Positions 30,846 to 37,642 of a stretch of DNA of 38,244 bases are shown here, piece after piece; the first letter of the stretch is position 1, and every line of letters begins with the position of its first letter. Source of the DNA: a virus; the IMG/VR virus record IMGVR_UViG_3300047547_000454, positions 1-38,244 of that record; one strand, 5' to 3'. A model generated the notes under the pieces. The model did not search any database, had not been told where the DNA came from, and saw only the letters and a list, made by a program, of their open reading frames with translations. A program made the position numbers and the translations under genes.

Positions 30846-30934
30846 ATATCCTCAGCGATTTAGTAGTAGCTCACCTGCATGGTGTGCACAAAACACAAAT
30901 AACAAATCTAAATTTAATATTGGCAAGCAAAAAT

Positions 30935-31186
30935 TCATCGAACCATATCCAAATCAATTTCATCGCGGATCAATTGCCTGATTTTTTCAGCAAATTCAGC
31001 AACCTGTGGATTATTGCCATGCTTATACTCAGTCCTGCATGTTTGATCTACTTCCCATAAAACCGAATGCATTCTAGACCCATTCATTGCCATCCAGAAA
31101 TCATCTCTGTCCCTAGGAAGAGACCATTCAGCTGTTACTGTTGTTCTTGGGTCTTCCGAGTCCATGATCAATCCTGTTGATGTCAT
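30935..31186 (-). CDS. Conserved phage protein near terminase, unknown function
   Basis: 83 residues from the ATG at 31186, which overlaps the previous stop (ATGA). An internal ATG at 31165 has AGGA upstream and could be the main start, giving 76 residues. The core DDFWMAMNGSRMHSVLWEVD followed by a RTEYKHGNNPQV segment resembles a small protein widespread next to terminase genes in phages of Gram-negative hosts (pattern AMNGxxxxxVLWxxDxxLR). The role is unknown. Confidence 0.75.
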   Translation of the reverse strand: MTSTGLIMDSEDPRTTVTAEWSLPRDRDDFWMAMNGSRMHSVLWEVDQTCRTEYKHGNNPQVAEFAEKIRQLIRDEIDLDMVR

Positions 31187-31350
31187 TTTTTTCTGGATTC
31201 GCTTAAGGCAATGGCGATAGCTTGCTTAGGTTTCTTGACAAGCGGGCCTTTTTTTGATCCCATATGCAGTTTGTTTTCCTTAAACTCATGCATTACTTTT
31301 TCAATCTTCGCTTTTTTCCCACCAATACTCTTTTTCTTCGAATAGTTCAT
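31183..31350 (-). CDS. Small basic phage protein (DUF6496-like)
   Basis: 55 residues. MNYSKKKSIGGKKAKIEKVM, then HEFKENKLHMGSKKGPLVKK and KQAIAIALSESRKK. The block HEFK-x-G/N-x-L-H-x-GSKKGP-x-V-x-x-x-KQAIAIALSE is a well-known short phage protein pattern (DUF6496 as I recall). AGGGGTG precedes the ATG; the start lies inside the end of the gene before it and its TGA overlaps the next ATG. It is too short to have appeared in a 60-residue cut-off listing. The function is unknown. Confidence 0.8.
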   Translation of the reverse strand: MNYSKKKSIGGKKAKIEKVMHEFKENKLHMGSKKGPLVKKPKQAIAIALSESRKK

Positions 31351-31495
31351 CACAATACACCCCTATAAAAATTCTTATATCATCCACAAAACAAGCGGAT
31401 ATCATTTCTTTGTTAGCAATCCTTTCTATGTCACCCTTGGTTAAGATAACGTCTATGTAGAAATCTTCATCAATTTTATCTGCCACAAGCTTCAT
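31301..31495 (-). CDS. Small acidic hypothetical protein
   Basis: 64 residues (MKLVADKIDEDFYIDVILTK, then DIERIANKEMISACFVDDIR and a YWWEKSED end). The ATG overlaps the RusA stop by ATGA, and its last 50 bases overlap the start of the basic protein gene. It is acidic and mixed alpha/beta. No motif known to me is present. It is probably translated from the same message as RusA and may modulate that enzyme or packaging. Confidence 0.65.
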   Translation of the reverse strand: MKLVADKIDEDFYIDVILTKGDIERIANKEMISACFVDDIRIFIGVYCDELFEEKEYWWEKSED

Positions 31496-31884
31496 AGGGA
31501 TCCTATGTTAATTAAAACTTTTCCTTGTTCCCCATATATCTTCTCTGAAGAGATTTTTGCAATATATCTGTCATCTTCAATCAAGATATCTTTAATGCAA
31601 TCTTCGTAAAACTTTTGGCAGTTGGTAGCGTCAGAACAGGTGGGGCGTATCTCACCCCTTAACATTGACTCGCGTTTTTTCTTGGAAGCAGATTTAGGGA
31701 TTGGGTAGACAAAAACGAAATCTACCCATACAAAGCCTAGAATTTTTTGGCATTTAAGCTCAGCAAGACACAACCTTTGATTCTTCAGTTGTTTCGCTCT
31801 CGGTGAGAAACTTCCTCTTGCGGTTATGCGCGCTGGAGCCCACGGGATGGGCTTTTCGCACCCTATCGCAATTGATATGCTCAT
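31492..31884 (-). CDS. rusA: RusA-like Holliday junction resolvase
   Basis: 130 residues. KPIPWAPARITARGSFSPRA, then VDFVFVYPIPKSASKKKRES and a catalytic stretch RPTCSDATNCQKFYEDCIKD-ILIEDD match RusA. D85 replaces the D-x-D start of the usual PDxDN motif and the D104/D105 pair is present. The family makes a dimer that cuts recombination junctions, useful before packaging or with the Bet/exonuclease pair. GGAG lies before the ATG. The first 41 codons overlap the end of the repressor gene in another frame. A single Asp in the first motif is slightly unusual. Confidence 0.82.
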   Translation of the reverse strand: MSISIAIGCEKPIPWAPARITARGSFSPRAKQLKNQRLCLAELKCQKILGFVWVDFVFVYPIPKSASKKKRESMLRGEIRPTCSDATNCQKFYEDCIKDILIEDDRYIAKISSEKIYGEQGKVLINIGSL

Positions 31885-32071
31885 AATACTCCAACAATGC
31901 CGAAGCTGTTACCTTTCCACGAGTCCTAGCCTCTATAGCCATCGCCACATCCAGTGGAGGCATCCTTCTACCCGCTAGGTAGTTATGTAGAGCTGGTTCG
32001 CTAATCCCGATTATGTGTGCAAATTCTTTTTTTTCAATATTTCTTGTTTCCATATACTCTTTTAAATTCAT
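31760..32071 (-). CDS. XRE/Cro-type repressor
   Basis: 103 residues from the ATG at 32071 (MNLKEYMETRNIEKKEFAHI), with AGGTGA five bases before it. The frame continues upstream to 32125 but lacks a ribosome site there. IGISEPALHNYLAGRRMPPL is the helix-turn-helix and VAMAIEARTRGKVTASALLE the last helix of the domain. The remaining 37 residues overlap rusA and are basic. It is divergent from the early gene at 32236 and next to the paired operator-like motifs, so it is the most likely lysogeny or early repressor. Confidence 0.85.
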   Translation of the reverse strand: MNLKEYMETRNIEKKEFAHIIGISEPALHNYLAGRRMPPLDVAMAIEARTRGKVTASALLEYYEHINCDRVRKAHPVGSSAHNRKRKFLTESETTEESKVVSC

Positions 32072-32146
32072 TAGATCACCTTTGCTTAGAGCTCCAATCA
32101 TATCATACTTGGGGATTACAAGCAAAACAAGCGTTTATGATAAATA

Positions 32147-32187
32147 AAACATTCGTATTGCCAAAATTCAACGCGACCCATTAGTAT
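32147..32187 (+). promoter_or_regulatory. Early rightward promoter with repeated operator motif, copy 1
   Basis: A 23-base motif AAACA..CGTATTGCCAA.AT.C occupies 32147-32169 and recurs at 32821-32843 (19 of 23 bases the same). It contains TTGCCA (32158-32163), and TAGTAT follows at 32182-32187 after 18 bases. The interval 32126-32235 separates the repressor from the first early gene, so this is probably the operator and promoter for 32236 onwards. Confidence 0.55.
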
Positions 32188-32235
32188 ATTGACTATACAA
32201 ACGAAAAGTGCAAAAACAAACCAAAAGGACAGAGA

Positions 32236-32484
32236 ATGGGAAATTTCAAGGATTCACTAGAAGAGTTTCAGTTAAAAGTCGCAGATTTATGGATTGATAT
32301 AGCGTTTGGAGGAAAGAAGATCTGCATAAATGATTATGAAGAACTTGCAAGAAGACTTGATAAAACAACCTTGATAGCAATCGAAATTTGTTTTAAACAT
32401 GGGTTACAAGAAGCTGAAAAGTTTTTAGAAAGCGATGCTCAAGAATTTGCAAGAAATCATTTACCAAGAGAATACTATGACTAG
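32236..32484 (+). CDS. Early hypothetical protein
   Basis: 82 residues, helical and acidic (MGNFKDSLEEFQLKVADLWI, then NDYEELARRLDKTTLIAIEI, CFKHGLQEAEKFLESDAQEF). AAAAGGACAGAG before the ATG supplies the ribosome site. It is the first gene of the rightward early region, immediately after the repressor-controlled promoter, and overlaps the next small gene by eight bases. No family is recognised. Early location suggests host takeover or regulatory roles. Confidence 0.7.
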   Translation: MGNFKDSLEEFQLKVADLWIDIAFGGKKICINDYEELARRLDKTTLIAIEICFKHGLQEAEKFLESDAQEFARNHLPREYYD

Positions 32485-32611
32485 AGATTTTGAAACAAAA
32501 GAAGAATTAAGACAATGGCTTTTGGAGACTTTTCCAAATGATCCAATTGAAGAAGAAGAAGTGCACGAAATGTTCTTCTCTCAAGATATGTACCGAGAAT
32601 TTGTTATTTAA
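32477..32611 (+). CDS. Small acidic early protein
   Basis: 44 residues (MTRDFETKEELRQWLLETFP, NDPIEEEEVHEMFFSQDMYR, EFVI). The ATG lies inside the end of the preceding gene (ATGACTAG), preceded by AGAG. The sequence is acidic with a helix in the middle. DNA-mimic or inhibitor functions would fit such a small acidic early protein, but nothing in the sequence proves that. It is followed by AAAAAGGA and the next start. Confidence 0.6.
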   Translation: MTRDFETKEELRQWLLETFPNDPIEEEEVHEMFFSQDMYREFVI

Positions 32612-32633
32612 AAACAATCTTAAAAAGGAAACT

Positions 32634-32822
32634 ATGACACCAGACAAAAAGAAAGAACGCATGTTTGTAAGGATCGTGATAGCTATAGCGACTATATTAG
32701 TTCTGAAGGCCACGTTCGGATATGTTTTTGATATGAAAAGAGACATACGATGTCTTGGAGATCGTATACATGTATTAGAACAAAAATTAAATGTCACCAG
32801 AACTCATTATCCATACCCATAA
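32634..32822 (+). CDS. Small single-pass membrane protein
   Basis: 62 residues from the ATG at 32634, preceded by AAAAAGGA; a frame open further upstream has no ribosome site. A basic N-terminus (MTPDKKKERM) is followed by one membrane segment (FVRIVIAIATILVLKATFGY) and a charged C-terminal half with a heptad-like pattern (LGDRIHVLEQKLN). It could be a holin-like, spanin-like or membrane-anchor protein. The early location is against a late lysis role. Orientation by the positive-inside rule would put the N-terminus in the cytoplasm. Confidence 0.7.
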   Translation: MTPDKKKERMFVRIVIAIATILVLKATFGYVFDMKRDIRCLGDRIHVLEQKLNVTRTHYPYP

Positions 32823-32860
32823 ACAAACGTATTGCCAATATACAGGAAGATGTGTTACAT
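32821..32860 (+). promoter_or_regulatory. Repeated operator motif, copy 2, with TTGCCA/TTACAT promoter
   Basis: The 23-base motif of 32147-32169 recurs at 32821-32843, starting at the end of the membrane-protein gene. TTGCCA (32832-32837) and TTACAT (32855-32860) are 17 bases apart. It precedes the recombination operon, so the same protein probably controls both early promoters. Confidence 0.55.
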
Positions 32861-32885
32861 TGTTGGCACAACGTTTGACAAAACG

Positions 32886-32928
32886 TTAAAAAACTAAACC
32901 AGTTGGGCTATAATATATAATATTATAG
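32886..32928 (+). promoter_or_regulatory. TATAAT promoter overlapped by a 21-bp palindrome, upstream of the recombination operon
   Basis: TTAAAA (32886-32891), 17 bases, TATAAT (32909-32914). CTATAATAT (32908-32916) and ATATTATAG (32920-32928) form a perfect inverted repeat around ATA that covers the -10 box. Upstream, AACGTT occurs twice near 32871-32887, which may be further operator half-sites. ATG of the Bet gene is at 32949. Confidence 0.55.
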
Positions 32929-32948
32929 TCCAAAACAAAGAGGCCGTT

Positions 32949-33716
32949 ATGACCCCAGAAGATAGAGATAACTTAATCAGAAAAACTGTTGCCAAGGATT
33001 TGTCTAATGAAGAATTTGAGAAGTTCAAGCACATTTATAAATCAACTGGTCTTGATCCATTGCTCAACCACATCTATTGCTTGCCATTAAACGGAAGGAT
33101 CTCTTTTCACGCATCCATTGATGCTTGCAGGATGACAGCAGAGAGGACAGGCAAGTATTCCCCTGGAAAAGAAACCGTGTTTGAATACGATGCAAAAGGA
33201 AAACTTATTTCTGCAACAGCATTTGTCAAGAAGATGACACCTGATGGCACATGGCATGAAATAGGATACAGTGCTTTTATGTCTGAATTTGGTTCATCAA
33301 GGGGTGTATGGGCTACAAAGCCTAGAGTTATGCTTTCTAAATGCGCGGAAATGAATGCACTTAGGAGAGCCTTCCCAGCTGAACTATCTGGCCTATATGC
33401 TGAAGAAGAACTAGATCAAGAAAAAGAAAAGCAAGAAAAAACGCAGAATCCCAAAGTGAAGGTTGAAAATACCAAAGTAGAAGAAGAATACAAGGAGCCA
33501 ATAACAGAACAAGAGGAAATCGATGAAGAAAAATGGGCTGTATTAGACTTCCTTTGCTGTGAGCTAGATGATAAAGAAGCCGAAGCAACAATTTGCAGAG
33601 GTCTAAAGATAGACAACCTATATGAAATGAAATCATGCGACTATGAAAGAGTCTTCGACTACCTGAATAAGAAGTTGAAAGCTAAGCGATCAAAACAAGA
33701 ACAACAAATAGCATGA
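32949..33716 (+). CDS. bet: Single-strand annealing protein, Bet/RecT type
   Basis: 255 residues. EEFEKFKHIYKSTGLDPLLN then HIYCLPLNGRISFHASIDAC-RMTAERTGKY is the Bet-family core. It continues AFMSEFGSSRGVWATKPRVM and LSKCAEMNALRRAFP. A long Lys/Glu-rich linker (about residues 155-190) leads to a helical C-terminal domain with CRGLKIDNLYEMKSCDYE. It would load on 3' ends left by the exonuclease and anneal homologous strands, for genome circularisation or recombination-dependent replication. The stop overlaps the next ATG (ATGA). The C-terminal part may contact host SSB or the exonuclease. Confidence 0.92.
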   Translation: MTPEDRDNLIRKTVAKDLSNEEFEKFKHIYKSTGLDPLLNHIYCLPLNGRISFHASIDACRMTAERTGKYSPGKETVFEYDAKGKLISATAFVKKMTPDGTWHEIGYSAFMSEFGSSRGVWATKPRVMLSKCAEMNALRRAFPAELSGLYAEEELDQEKEKQEKTQNPKVKVENTKVEEEYKEPITEQEEIDEEKWAVLDFLCCELDDKEAEATICRGLKIDNLYEMKSCDYERVFDYLNKKLKAKRSKQEQQIA

Positions 33717-34570
33717 GAGTATATATGAATAGAGAAAAATGGCTTAACTGGAGATTGGACGGAATAGGGGCAAGTGATGCCCCTGTTGTAATGGGTTTAT
33801 CACCTTGGAAAACCCCATATGAACTGTGGGAAGAGAAAGTGAATAGGGTTGTCTCTCAAAAGACAAACTGGGCTATGGAGCGCGGGATTGAAATGGAAGA
33901 TACCGCAAGGCGCGCATTTGAGAAAGAAATGAGCACAATTGTTTTCCCTGAAAACATGGTACATCCAGAATACCCTTTCTTGAGATGCTCCTTAGATGGC
34001 CTATGCATTGATAAGAAAATCGCTGTAGAGATTAAATGTCCAGGTGTAAAGGATCACTTGACAGCTACAACTGGGCAAGTACCTGAAAAGTATTATCCAC
34101 AACTCCAACACCAGATGTTTGTATCAGGCCTTGACCACATCTACTATTTCTCGTTTTACGATAACAAGGGAGTGGTTGTTTTTGTAAAAAGGGACAATCT
34201 TTTCATAGAGAAAATGTTAAAGATGGAGATGGCGTTTTGGAAGAATGTGCAAGAAAAAACACCCCCTCCAAAAACAGATAAGGATGTAAAAAGCATCGAA
34301 AACAAGGAGTGGGAGGAGCTTTGCTTAAAGAGACAAGAACTAACAGATAGAATCTCTGAAATGGAAAAAGAAGCCGATAGGATCAAGGAGCAGTTGATAA
34401 AGTTGGCTGAAGGTGAAAGTGCAAAGGGAAGCGGATTTTTGCTTCAGAAGCAGAATGTAAAGGGATCTATCGATTACAAGGCTTTTTCTAAAGAAAACCC
34501 GCAAATTTCGTTTGAAGAGTACAGAAAAGACTCTTACGAGAAATGGGTGCTCAGATCATTAGTTGGTTAG
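33713..34570 (+). CDS. YqaJ-type lambda-exonuclease family protein
   Basis: 285 residues. GIGASDAPVVMGLSPWKTPY opens the domain, the ERGIEMEDTARRAFE helix follows, then the catalytic set CSLDG (D95) and VEIKCPG (E106, K108) and a QLQHQMFVSGLDHIYYFSFY end. A coiled-coil segment (LCLKRQELTDRISEMEKEAD) lies near residues 205-235, and a C-terminal domain ends YEKWVLRSLVG. It is a 5'-3' double-strand exonuclease that pairs with Bet just upstream; the genes overlap by four bases. ATG at 33713 is used because of that overlap; a second ATG lies four codons on. Confidence 0.92.
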   Translation: MRVYMNREKWLNWRLDGIGASDAPVVMGLSPWKTPYELWEEKVNRVVSQKTNWAMERGIEMEDTARRAFEKEMSTIVFPENMVHPEYPFLRCSLDGLCIDKKIAVEIKCPGVKDHLTATTGQVPEKYYPQLQHQMFVSGLDHIYYFSFYDNKGVVVFVKRDNLFIEKMLKMEMAFWKNVQEKTPPPKTDKDVKSIENKEWEELCLKRQELTDRISEMEKEADRIKEQLIKLAEGESAKGSGFLLQKQNVKGSIDYKAFSKENPQISFEEYRKDSYEKWVLRSLVG

Positions 34571-34733
34571 CACTCAAGTTCTGCAACTGCTTGTTTAGGT
34601 CAAAAACAATTTGCTCAAGCTCATTGCAACGCTGATCTAAAATAATGATTTGCTTTCTCATGGATTCACGATATAGATTAACAACCTCAGATCGTGAATC
34701 AGTGGATTGTGGTAACTCGAAAATCTTTTGCAT
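34551..34733 (-). CDS. Small coiled-coil protein, opposite strand
   Basis: 60 residues from the ATG at 34733 with AGGGGGG nearby. MQKIFELPQSTDSRSEVVNL then YRESMRKQIIILDQRCNELE and QIVFDLNKQLQNLSANQ form a clear heptad-repeat helix. It is the only leftward gene inside the rightward early region and its last 20 bases overlap the end of the exonuclease gene. It could be a small regulator of the replication region. A plausible leftward transcript comes from the palindrome region at 34968-35104, but the hairpin at 34906-34928 would stop much of it. Confidence 0.6.
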   Translation of the reverse strand: MQKIFELPQSTDSRSEVVNLYRESMRKQIIILDQRCNELEQIVFDLNKQLQNLSANQLMI

Positions 34734-34905
34734 AATAACCCCCCTGCTTAAATAACAAAAAACATTACTCAGGATGTTAATTTTTTGCAAAGAAATAATG
34801 CTTATCTGTCAAGAAAATTGCATGATTGAAGGGTTTGATAAGGGGATATAGAGTAACAAAGTGATTCACAAAAACTAAGAGATGGATTAGCCTGTAGAAA
34901 GAAAA

Positions 34906-34928
34906 ACCCCCTAGAGTTGCTAGGGGGT
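34906..34928 (-). terminator. Strong intrinsic terminator, leftward
   Basis: ACCCCCTAG (34906-34914) pairs perfectly with CTAGGGGGT (34920-34928) over a five-base loop. On the minus strand the stem is followed by TTTTCTTTCT. No minus-strand gene ends just upstream of it, so it seems to terminate a short leftward RNA from the 34930-35030 interval. Read rightward it has no T-run. Confidence 0.7.
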
Positions 34929-34967
34929 AACTAACACAACGAGTTTCCGAAGCATTCCCACGCAGAA

Positions 34968-35104
34968 GAAACCGTTGTTACTGAAACCCAACAAGGATCA
35001 GGATCAGAATCTAGCCCAAGTTTATAACAAAACTCCGGTTTTGTAAACAAGGGAAATCAAAAAGATCTCAGATTCTCTTCCTAAGGTTTCAGAAACAACG
35101 GTTC
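34968..35104. repeat. 137-bp imperfect palindrome upstream of the replication gene
   Basis: The outer arms are 34968-34988 (GAAACCGTTGTTACTG..) and 35085-35104, the latter being its inverted copy with one base lost and one changed. The centre is ACAAAAC-TCCG-GTTTTGT (35027-35044), extended by GTTT/AAAC and CCC/GGG. AGAATCT (35006-35012) and AGATTCT (35070-35076) pair between. The whole gap 34734-35164 holds no gene that I trust. It could be a replication origin, a cruciform, or a structured leader controlling the gene at 35165. Confidence 0.7.
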
Positions 35105-35164
35105 AAGCGGTCAAATGATCTTAAGAAACTCTTTGTGCTCAAACAACAAGGAGTCAATGGATCA

Positions 35165-36118
35165 ATGTCTAATATTCGAGTAGTCCGACACGAAAACAAC
35201 TTCGTTCAAATTCAGAAAGAAGTTTTCCAGAACAAAAATTTATCATTTCAGGCCAAGGGATTCCTTGCCACTGTCCTAGCCTATCCACCAGATTGGGAGT
35301 ATAATGTTAACTTTTTTGTTAAATTATCCACGGATGGAGAAACTGCGGTATACAATACAATTAATGAGTTGATTAATGAGGGGTATTGCTCTCGATTCAA
35401 GGATCGTTCAGAAAACGGATGCTTTGAGAAAACAGAATATGTCTTCTATGAAACAAAAAATTTAAACCCTAATTTCAAAAAATTTCAACCACAACCAGGT
35501 TTCCCAGACGTGGTAAACCCCGATGCGGTTCCCAGTGCCCCTCCTTATACAACTAAGAAACTCTCTACTAAGAAGAAGAAAGAAATAGATAAAGAAAGTC
35601 CAGCTGGCTCTAAAAAAGTGAAGGGTAATGAAGACCCCCTAACCCCCCAAGGGGGGAATTCGCCTTCGGCGACTCTTTCTATTTCTTTTGGAAAATTCGT
35701 GAAAATGCAAGAGAGAGACTATGCAACTCTTTGTGAGATATTTGGCAAGGTATTGGTTGATGAAACCATTGAAAATATTAATGATTATTTGATTTCAACA
35801 GGGAAAAAGCCCTACAAGTGCTATGTGGCAACATGTAGAATGTGGATTAGAAGAAATGCAAAAAATAAGCCCGCTTATGCGGACAAAGCTCAAGAAAATA
35901 GAGAATGGTCTGCAAAAATTATCAAGATCATCCAAGAAAAAAACCTGATACCACCCCAATACCGCTCAATGGTTTCCATAGAGCTTGGCAAAGATGGGAT
36001 CAGCTTCCAAGCAGGGCAAGGAATGAAATTGATTGCCTACAAGGAATTGGGCTACAAAGACCAGGTTTTGAACCATTTAATGAAAATGGGGGTTAGCACC
36101 AAGTTGCTAGACGCCTAA
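35165..36118 (+). CDS. Winged-helix replication-initiator-like protein
   Basis: 317 residues from the ATG at 35165 with AAGGAG 11 bases upstream; a longer frame from 35135 lacks one. NIRVVRHENNFVQIQKEVF, then NLSFQAKGFLATVLAYPPDW and LSTDGETAVYNTINELINEG is the helix-turn-helix domain used by phage O/DnaD-like and plasmid Rep-like proteins. A Lys/Pro-rich disordered linker follows, then a C-terminal helical domain (DYATLCEIFGKVLVDETIEN, YKCYVATCRMWIRRNAKN) resembling the replication-loader part. No helicase or polymerase gene exists here, so it would recruit host machinery to an origin, perhaps the adjacent palindrome. Confidence 0.75.
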   Translation: MSNIRVVRHENNFVQIQKEVFQNKNLSFQAKGFLATVLAYPPDWEYNVNFFVKLSTDGETAVYNTINELINEGYCSRFKDRSENGCFEKTEYVFYETKNLNPNFKKFQPQPGFPDVVNPDAVPSAPPYTTKKLSTKKKKEIDKESPAGSKKVKGNEDPLTPQGGNSPSATLSISFGKFVKMQERDYATLCEIFGKVLVDETIENINDYLISTGKKPYKCYVATCRMWIRRNAKNKPAYADKAQENREWSAKIIKIIQEKNLIPPQYRSMVSIELGKDGISFQAGQGMKLIAYKELGYKDQVLNHLMKMGVSTKLLDA

Positions 36119-36125
36119 ATTCGCG

Positions 36126-36152
36126 TTTTAAGGCATGTTTTAGGCCTTAAAA
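36126..36152. repeat. 9-bp inverted repeat after the replication gene
   Basis: TTTTAAGGC (36126-36134) and GCCTTAAAA (36144-36152) around a nine-base loop start eight bases after the stop of the replication gene. There is no T-run after the stem on either strand beyond the stem itself, so it is not a standard terminator. It may be an operator or an mRNA 3'-end stabiliser. Confidence 0.55.
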
Positions 36153-36165
36153 TGAACTGGGGGCT

Positions 36166-36273
36166 ATGGATATACCAAAAAAGAAAAAGAGTCGATTTTT
36201 GGGGCTTTTAAATCAATCCATGGGTTTTTGTGTATTTTTAGGGTTCTTGCAAAAAATGGATCTTTGGAAATAG
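36166..36273 (+). CDS. Possible 35-residue basic/hydrophobic peptide
   Basis: ATG at 36166, MDIPKKKKSRFLGLLNQSMG then a FCVFLGFLQKMDLWK end. A basic start followed by an apolar stretch resembles a small membrane-active peptide, but the ribosome site is only a GGGGG run and the frame is short. It fills part of the 179-base gap between two genes. Coding status is doubtful. Confidence 0.25.
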   Translation: MDIPKKKKSRFLGLLNQSMGFCVFLGFLQKMDLWK

Positions 36274-36297
36274 AATACTCGAAAGATTGGAGACAAC

Positions 36298-36567
36298 GTG
36301 ATAAAATTTATTATATTAAGCATTATTTCCTTTGTTGTATTTCAATCCCTTGTGATGTGTGGAGAGCCAGATAGCCGCGAGGAGCACATTCAAAGAAACG
36401 AACAAGAAAGCTTTGATAAAACAATATATGTAATGAAAAAAATGAATGCTTTCATGGAAAGAAAAGTCTTTGAAGATTTAAGAAACGCCTCGGATAAAGA
36501 AATTGAGTCGTTTTGCATAGAGAAAAATCTTAACTTAGAGGACGTGAAATATGTCATTGGTCGCTAA
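36298..36567 (+). CDS. Small exported or membrane-anchored protein
   Basis: 89 residues from a GTG at 36298 with GGAG before it. The N-terminus (MIKFIILSIISFVVFQSLVM, then C) is a signal peptide or membrane anchor, and the mature part is charged and helical (TIYVMKKMNAFMERKVFEDL, SFCIEKNLNLEDVKYVIG). The LVMC stretch is a poor lipobox. It overlaps the start of the lipoprotein gene by 17 bases. A pair of exported proteins after the replication gene could form a lysis or superinfection-exclusion unit. This is inference. Confidence 0.65.
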   Translation: MIKFIILSIISFVVFQSLVMCGEPDSREEHIQRNEQESFDKTIYVMKKMNAFMERKVFEDLRNASDKEIESFCIEKNLNLEDVKYVIGR

Positions 36568-36901
36568 AGTTGTTTTGGCCGTTAGTGCACTTTGCCTAAC
36601 AAGTTCCTGCGTTGCAGAGGATCAAGTATGGGTACCTATCATCGATAGCAACGGTGAGATTATTTGGGTTCCTGGTATCAAAAAAGATGATGGTACTGTG
36701 TGGATTCAGCTAAATGCACACCCCTATTGCACTGATCGAAGAGGAAAAGACACAGAGTCACGCGCTCCAGAAAGAGACGGCAATGAGAGCAGCTTGCAAC
36801 GAAAACCAGGAAAAGACAAAGGGTTTGGCAAAGAAAAGGATTGGACAGAAGATCCATCGGACTATGACAATCGCAGATTTGTTCCAGATAGTGATAAGTA
36901 A
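36551..36901 (+). CDS. Putative lipoprotein
   Basis: 116 residues. The signal sequence MSLVAKVVLAVSALCLTSSC has a lipobox-like LTSSC at residues 16-20, so the cysteine is probably lipidated. The mature part begins VAEDQVWVPIIDSNGEIIWV and PGIKKDDGTVWIQLN, then becomes polar, charged and disordered (KDTESRAPERDGNESS, KGFGKEKDWTEDPSDYDNRR). It is translationally overlapped with the preceding small exported protein. A spanin-like outer-membrane partner, surface exclusion or a phage-coded host envelope protein are all possible. Confidence 0.65.
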   Translation: MSLVAKVVLAVSALCLTSSCVAEDQVWVPIIDSNGEIIWVPGIKKDDGTVWIQLNAHPYCTDRRGKDTESRAPERDGNESSLQRKPGKDKGFGKEKDWTEDPSDYDNRRFVPDSDK

Positions 36902-36910
36902 AGATATTTT

Positions 36911-37171
36911 ATGGTTGAATGGATTAAATGCAGCGATAAACTCCCTGAAGTAGGACAGCTTGTTTTATCCATAGACGAAAAGAATACGTATTGTCTTGGT
37001 AAATATGTATACAAAAAAATCTTTAATCACACATCTGAAACATGGGTAACCACAACAGATCGTGAGTTTGAGATCGAGCATATGAGCTGTGGGTGTTGTG
37101 AAGAAGATTTCAAGCCTACTCATTGGATTTTATTACCTGATGCGCCAAAGGAGCCTAAGACTTCGATCTGA
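36911..37171 (+). CDS. DUF551-like protein
   Basis: 86 residues. The pattern WIKCSDKLPEVGQLVLSIDE at the start and THWILLPDAPKEP at the end is the usual DUF551 layout (W-I-x-C-S-x-x-L-P ... T-H-W-x-x-L-P-x-x-P), common in phages and prophages and of unknown function. The middle segment has a CGCCEED motif that might bind a metal. It sits in the early region between small hypothetical genes; the ribosome site is weak. Confidence 0.85.
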   Translation: MVEWIKCSDKLPEVGQLVLSIDEKNTYCLGKYVYKKIFNHTSETWVTTTDREFEIEHMSCGCCEEDFKPTHWILLPDAPKEPKTSI

Positions 37172-37183
37172 GGAACAATAGAT

Positions 37184-37567
37184 ATGGCTTGTGAAAATGA
37201 CAAATGCGAAAAATATGGTATGCATCACGAGTACAAAGATGGAGTAGAGATACGCAAATGTCAGTTTTGTGAATTAGAAGATCAGCTTAAACTCCCAGAG
37301 GGACTAAAAGACGATAGGGATTTAGGATTTTGCTATGAGAAAAAGGTAATTCTATCTGATTTAGTCTTCTTTGAAGAAGACAGAACCATTTATACACAAT
37401 TAATGATTATCAATAGTCTTTTGATGTGCATGAAAGAATCAAATGAAAAAAACAATGTAATTTTCCCATATTACCAGCTAAGGGTAAGACCAACTAGAGC
37501 GGGCGAACTTCCTGAGGGAATATGTTTTGAGTTGCGATGGGGTAACAGAGACAATCTCAAGAAATAG
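37184..37567 (+). CDS. Hypothetical protein with N-terminal zinc-binding motif
   Basis: 127 residues. MACENDKCEKYGMHHEYKDG then RKCQFCELEDQLK places CxxxxC, a histidine pair and CxxC within 30 residues, a likely zinc knuckle. A long alpha/beta body follows with LGFCYEKKVILSDLVFFEED, IINSLLMCMKESNEKN and YQLRVRPTRAGELPEG. GAGGA precedes the ATG. It is the last rightward gene and faces the leftward lipoprotein gene across 75 bases. No family is recognised. Confidence 0.7.
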   Translation: MACENDKCEKYGMHHEYKDGVEIRKCQFCELEDQLKLPEGLKDDRDLGFCYEKKVILSDLVFFEEDRTIYTQLMIINSLLMCMKESNEKNNVIFPYYQLRVRPTRAGELPEGICFELRWGNRDNLKK

Positions 37568-37642
37568 CTATTGCCTCATGAGCAGTATAATGTAAAGACC
37601 ATAACCGACATCATTAATAGTAATATACAAATGCTAGCGCAC

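Noticed and set aside
32507-32797. 96-residue minus-strand frame opposite early small genes
   Set aside because: It overlaps three coupled plus-strand genes with good ribosome sites and has the composition of an antisense frame.
36126-36152. Intrinsic terminator after the replication gene
   Set aside because: The stem is good but is followed by A residues then mixed sequence, not a T-run, in the direction of transcription.
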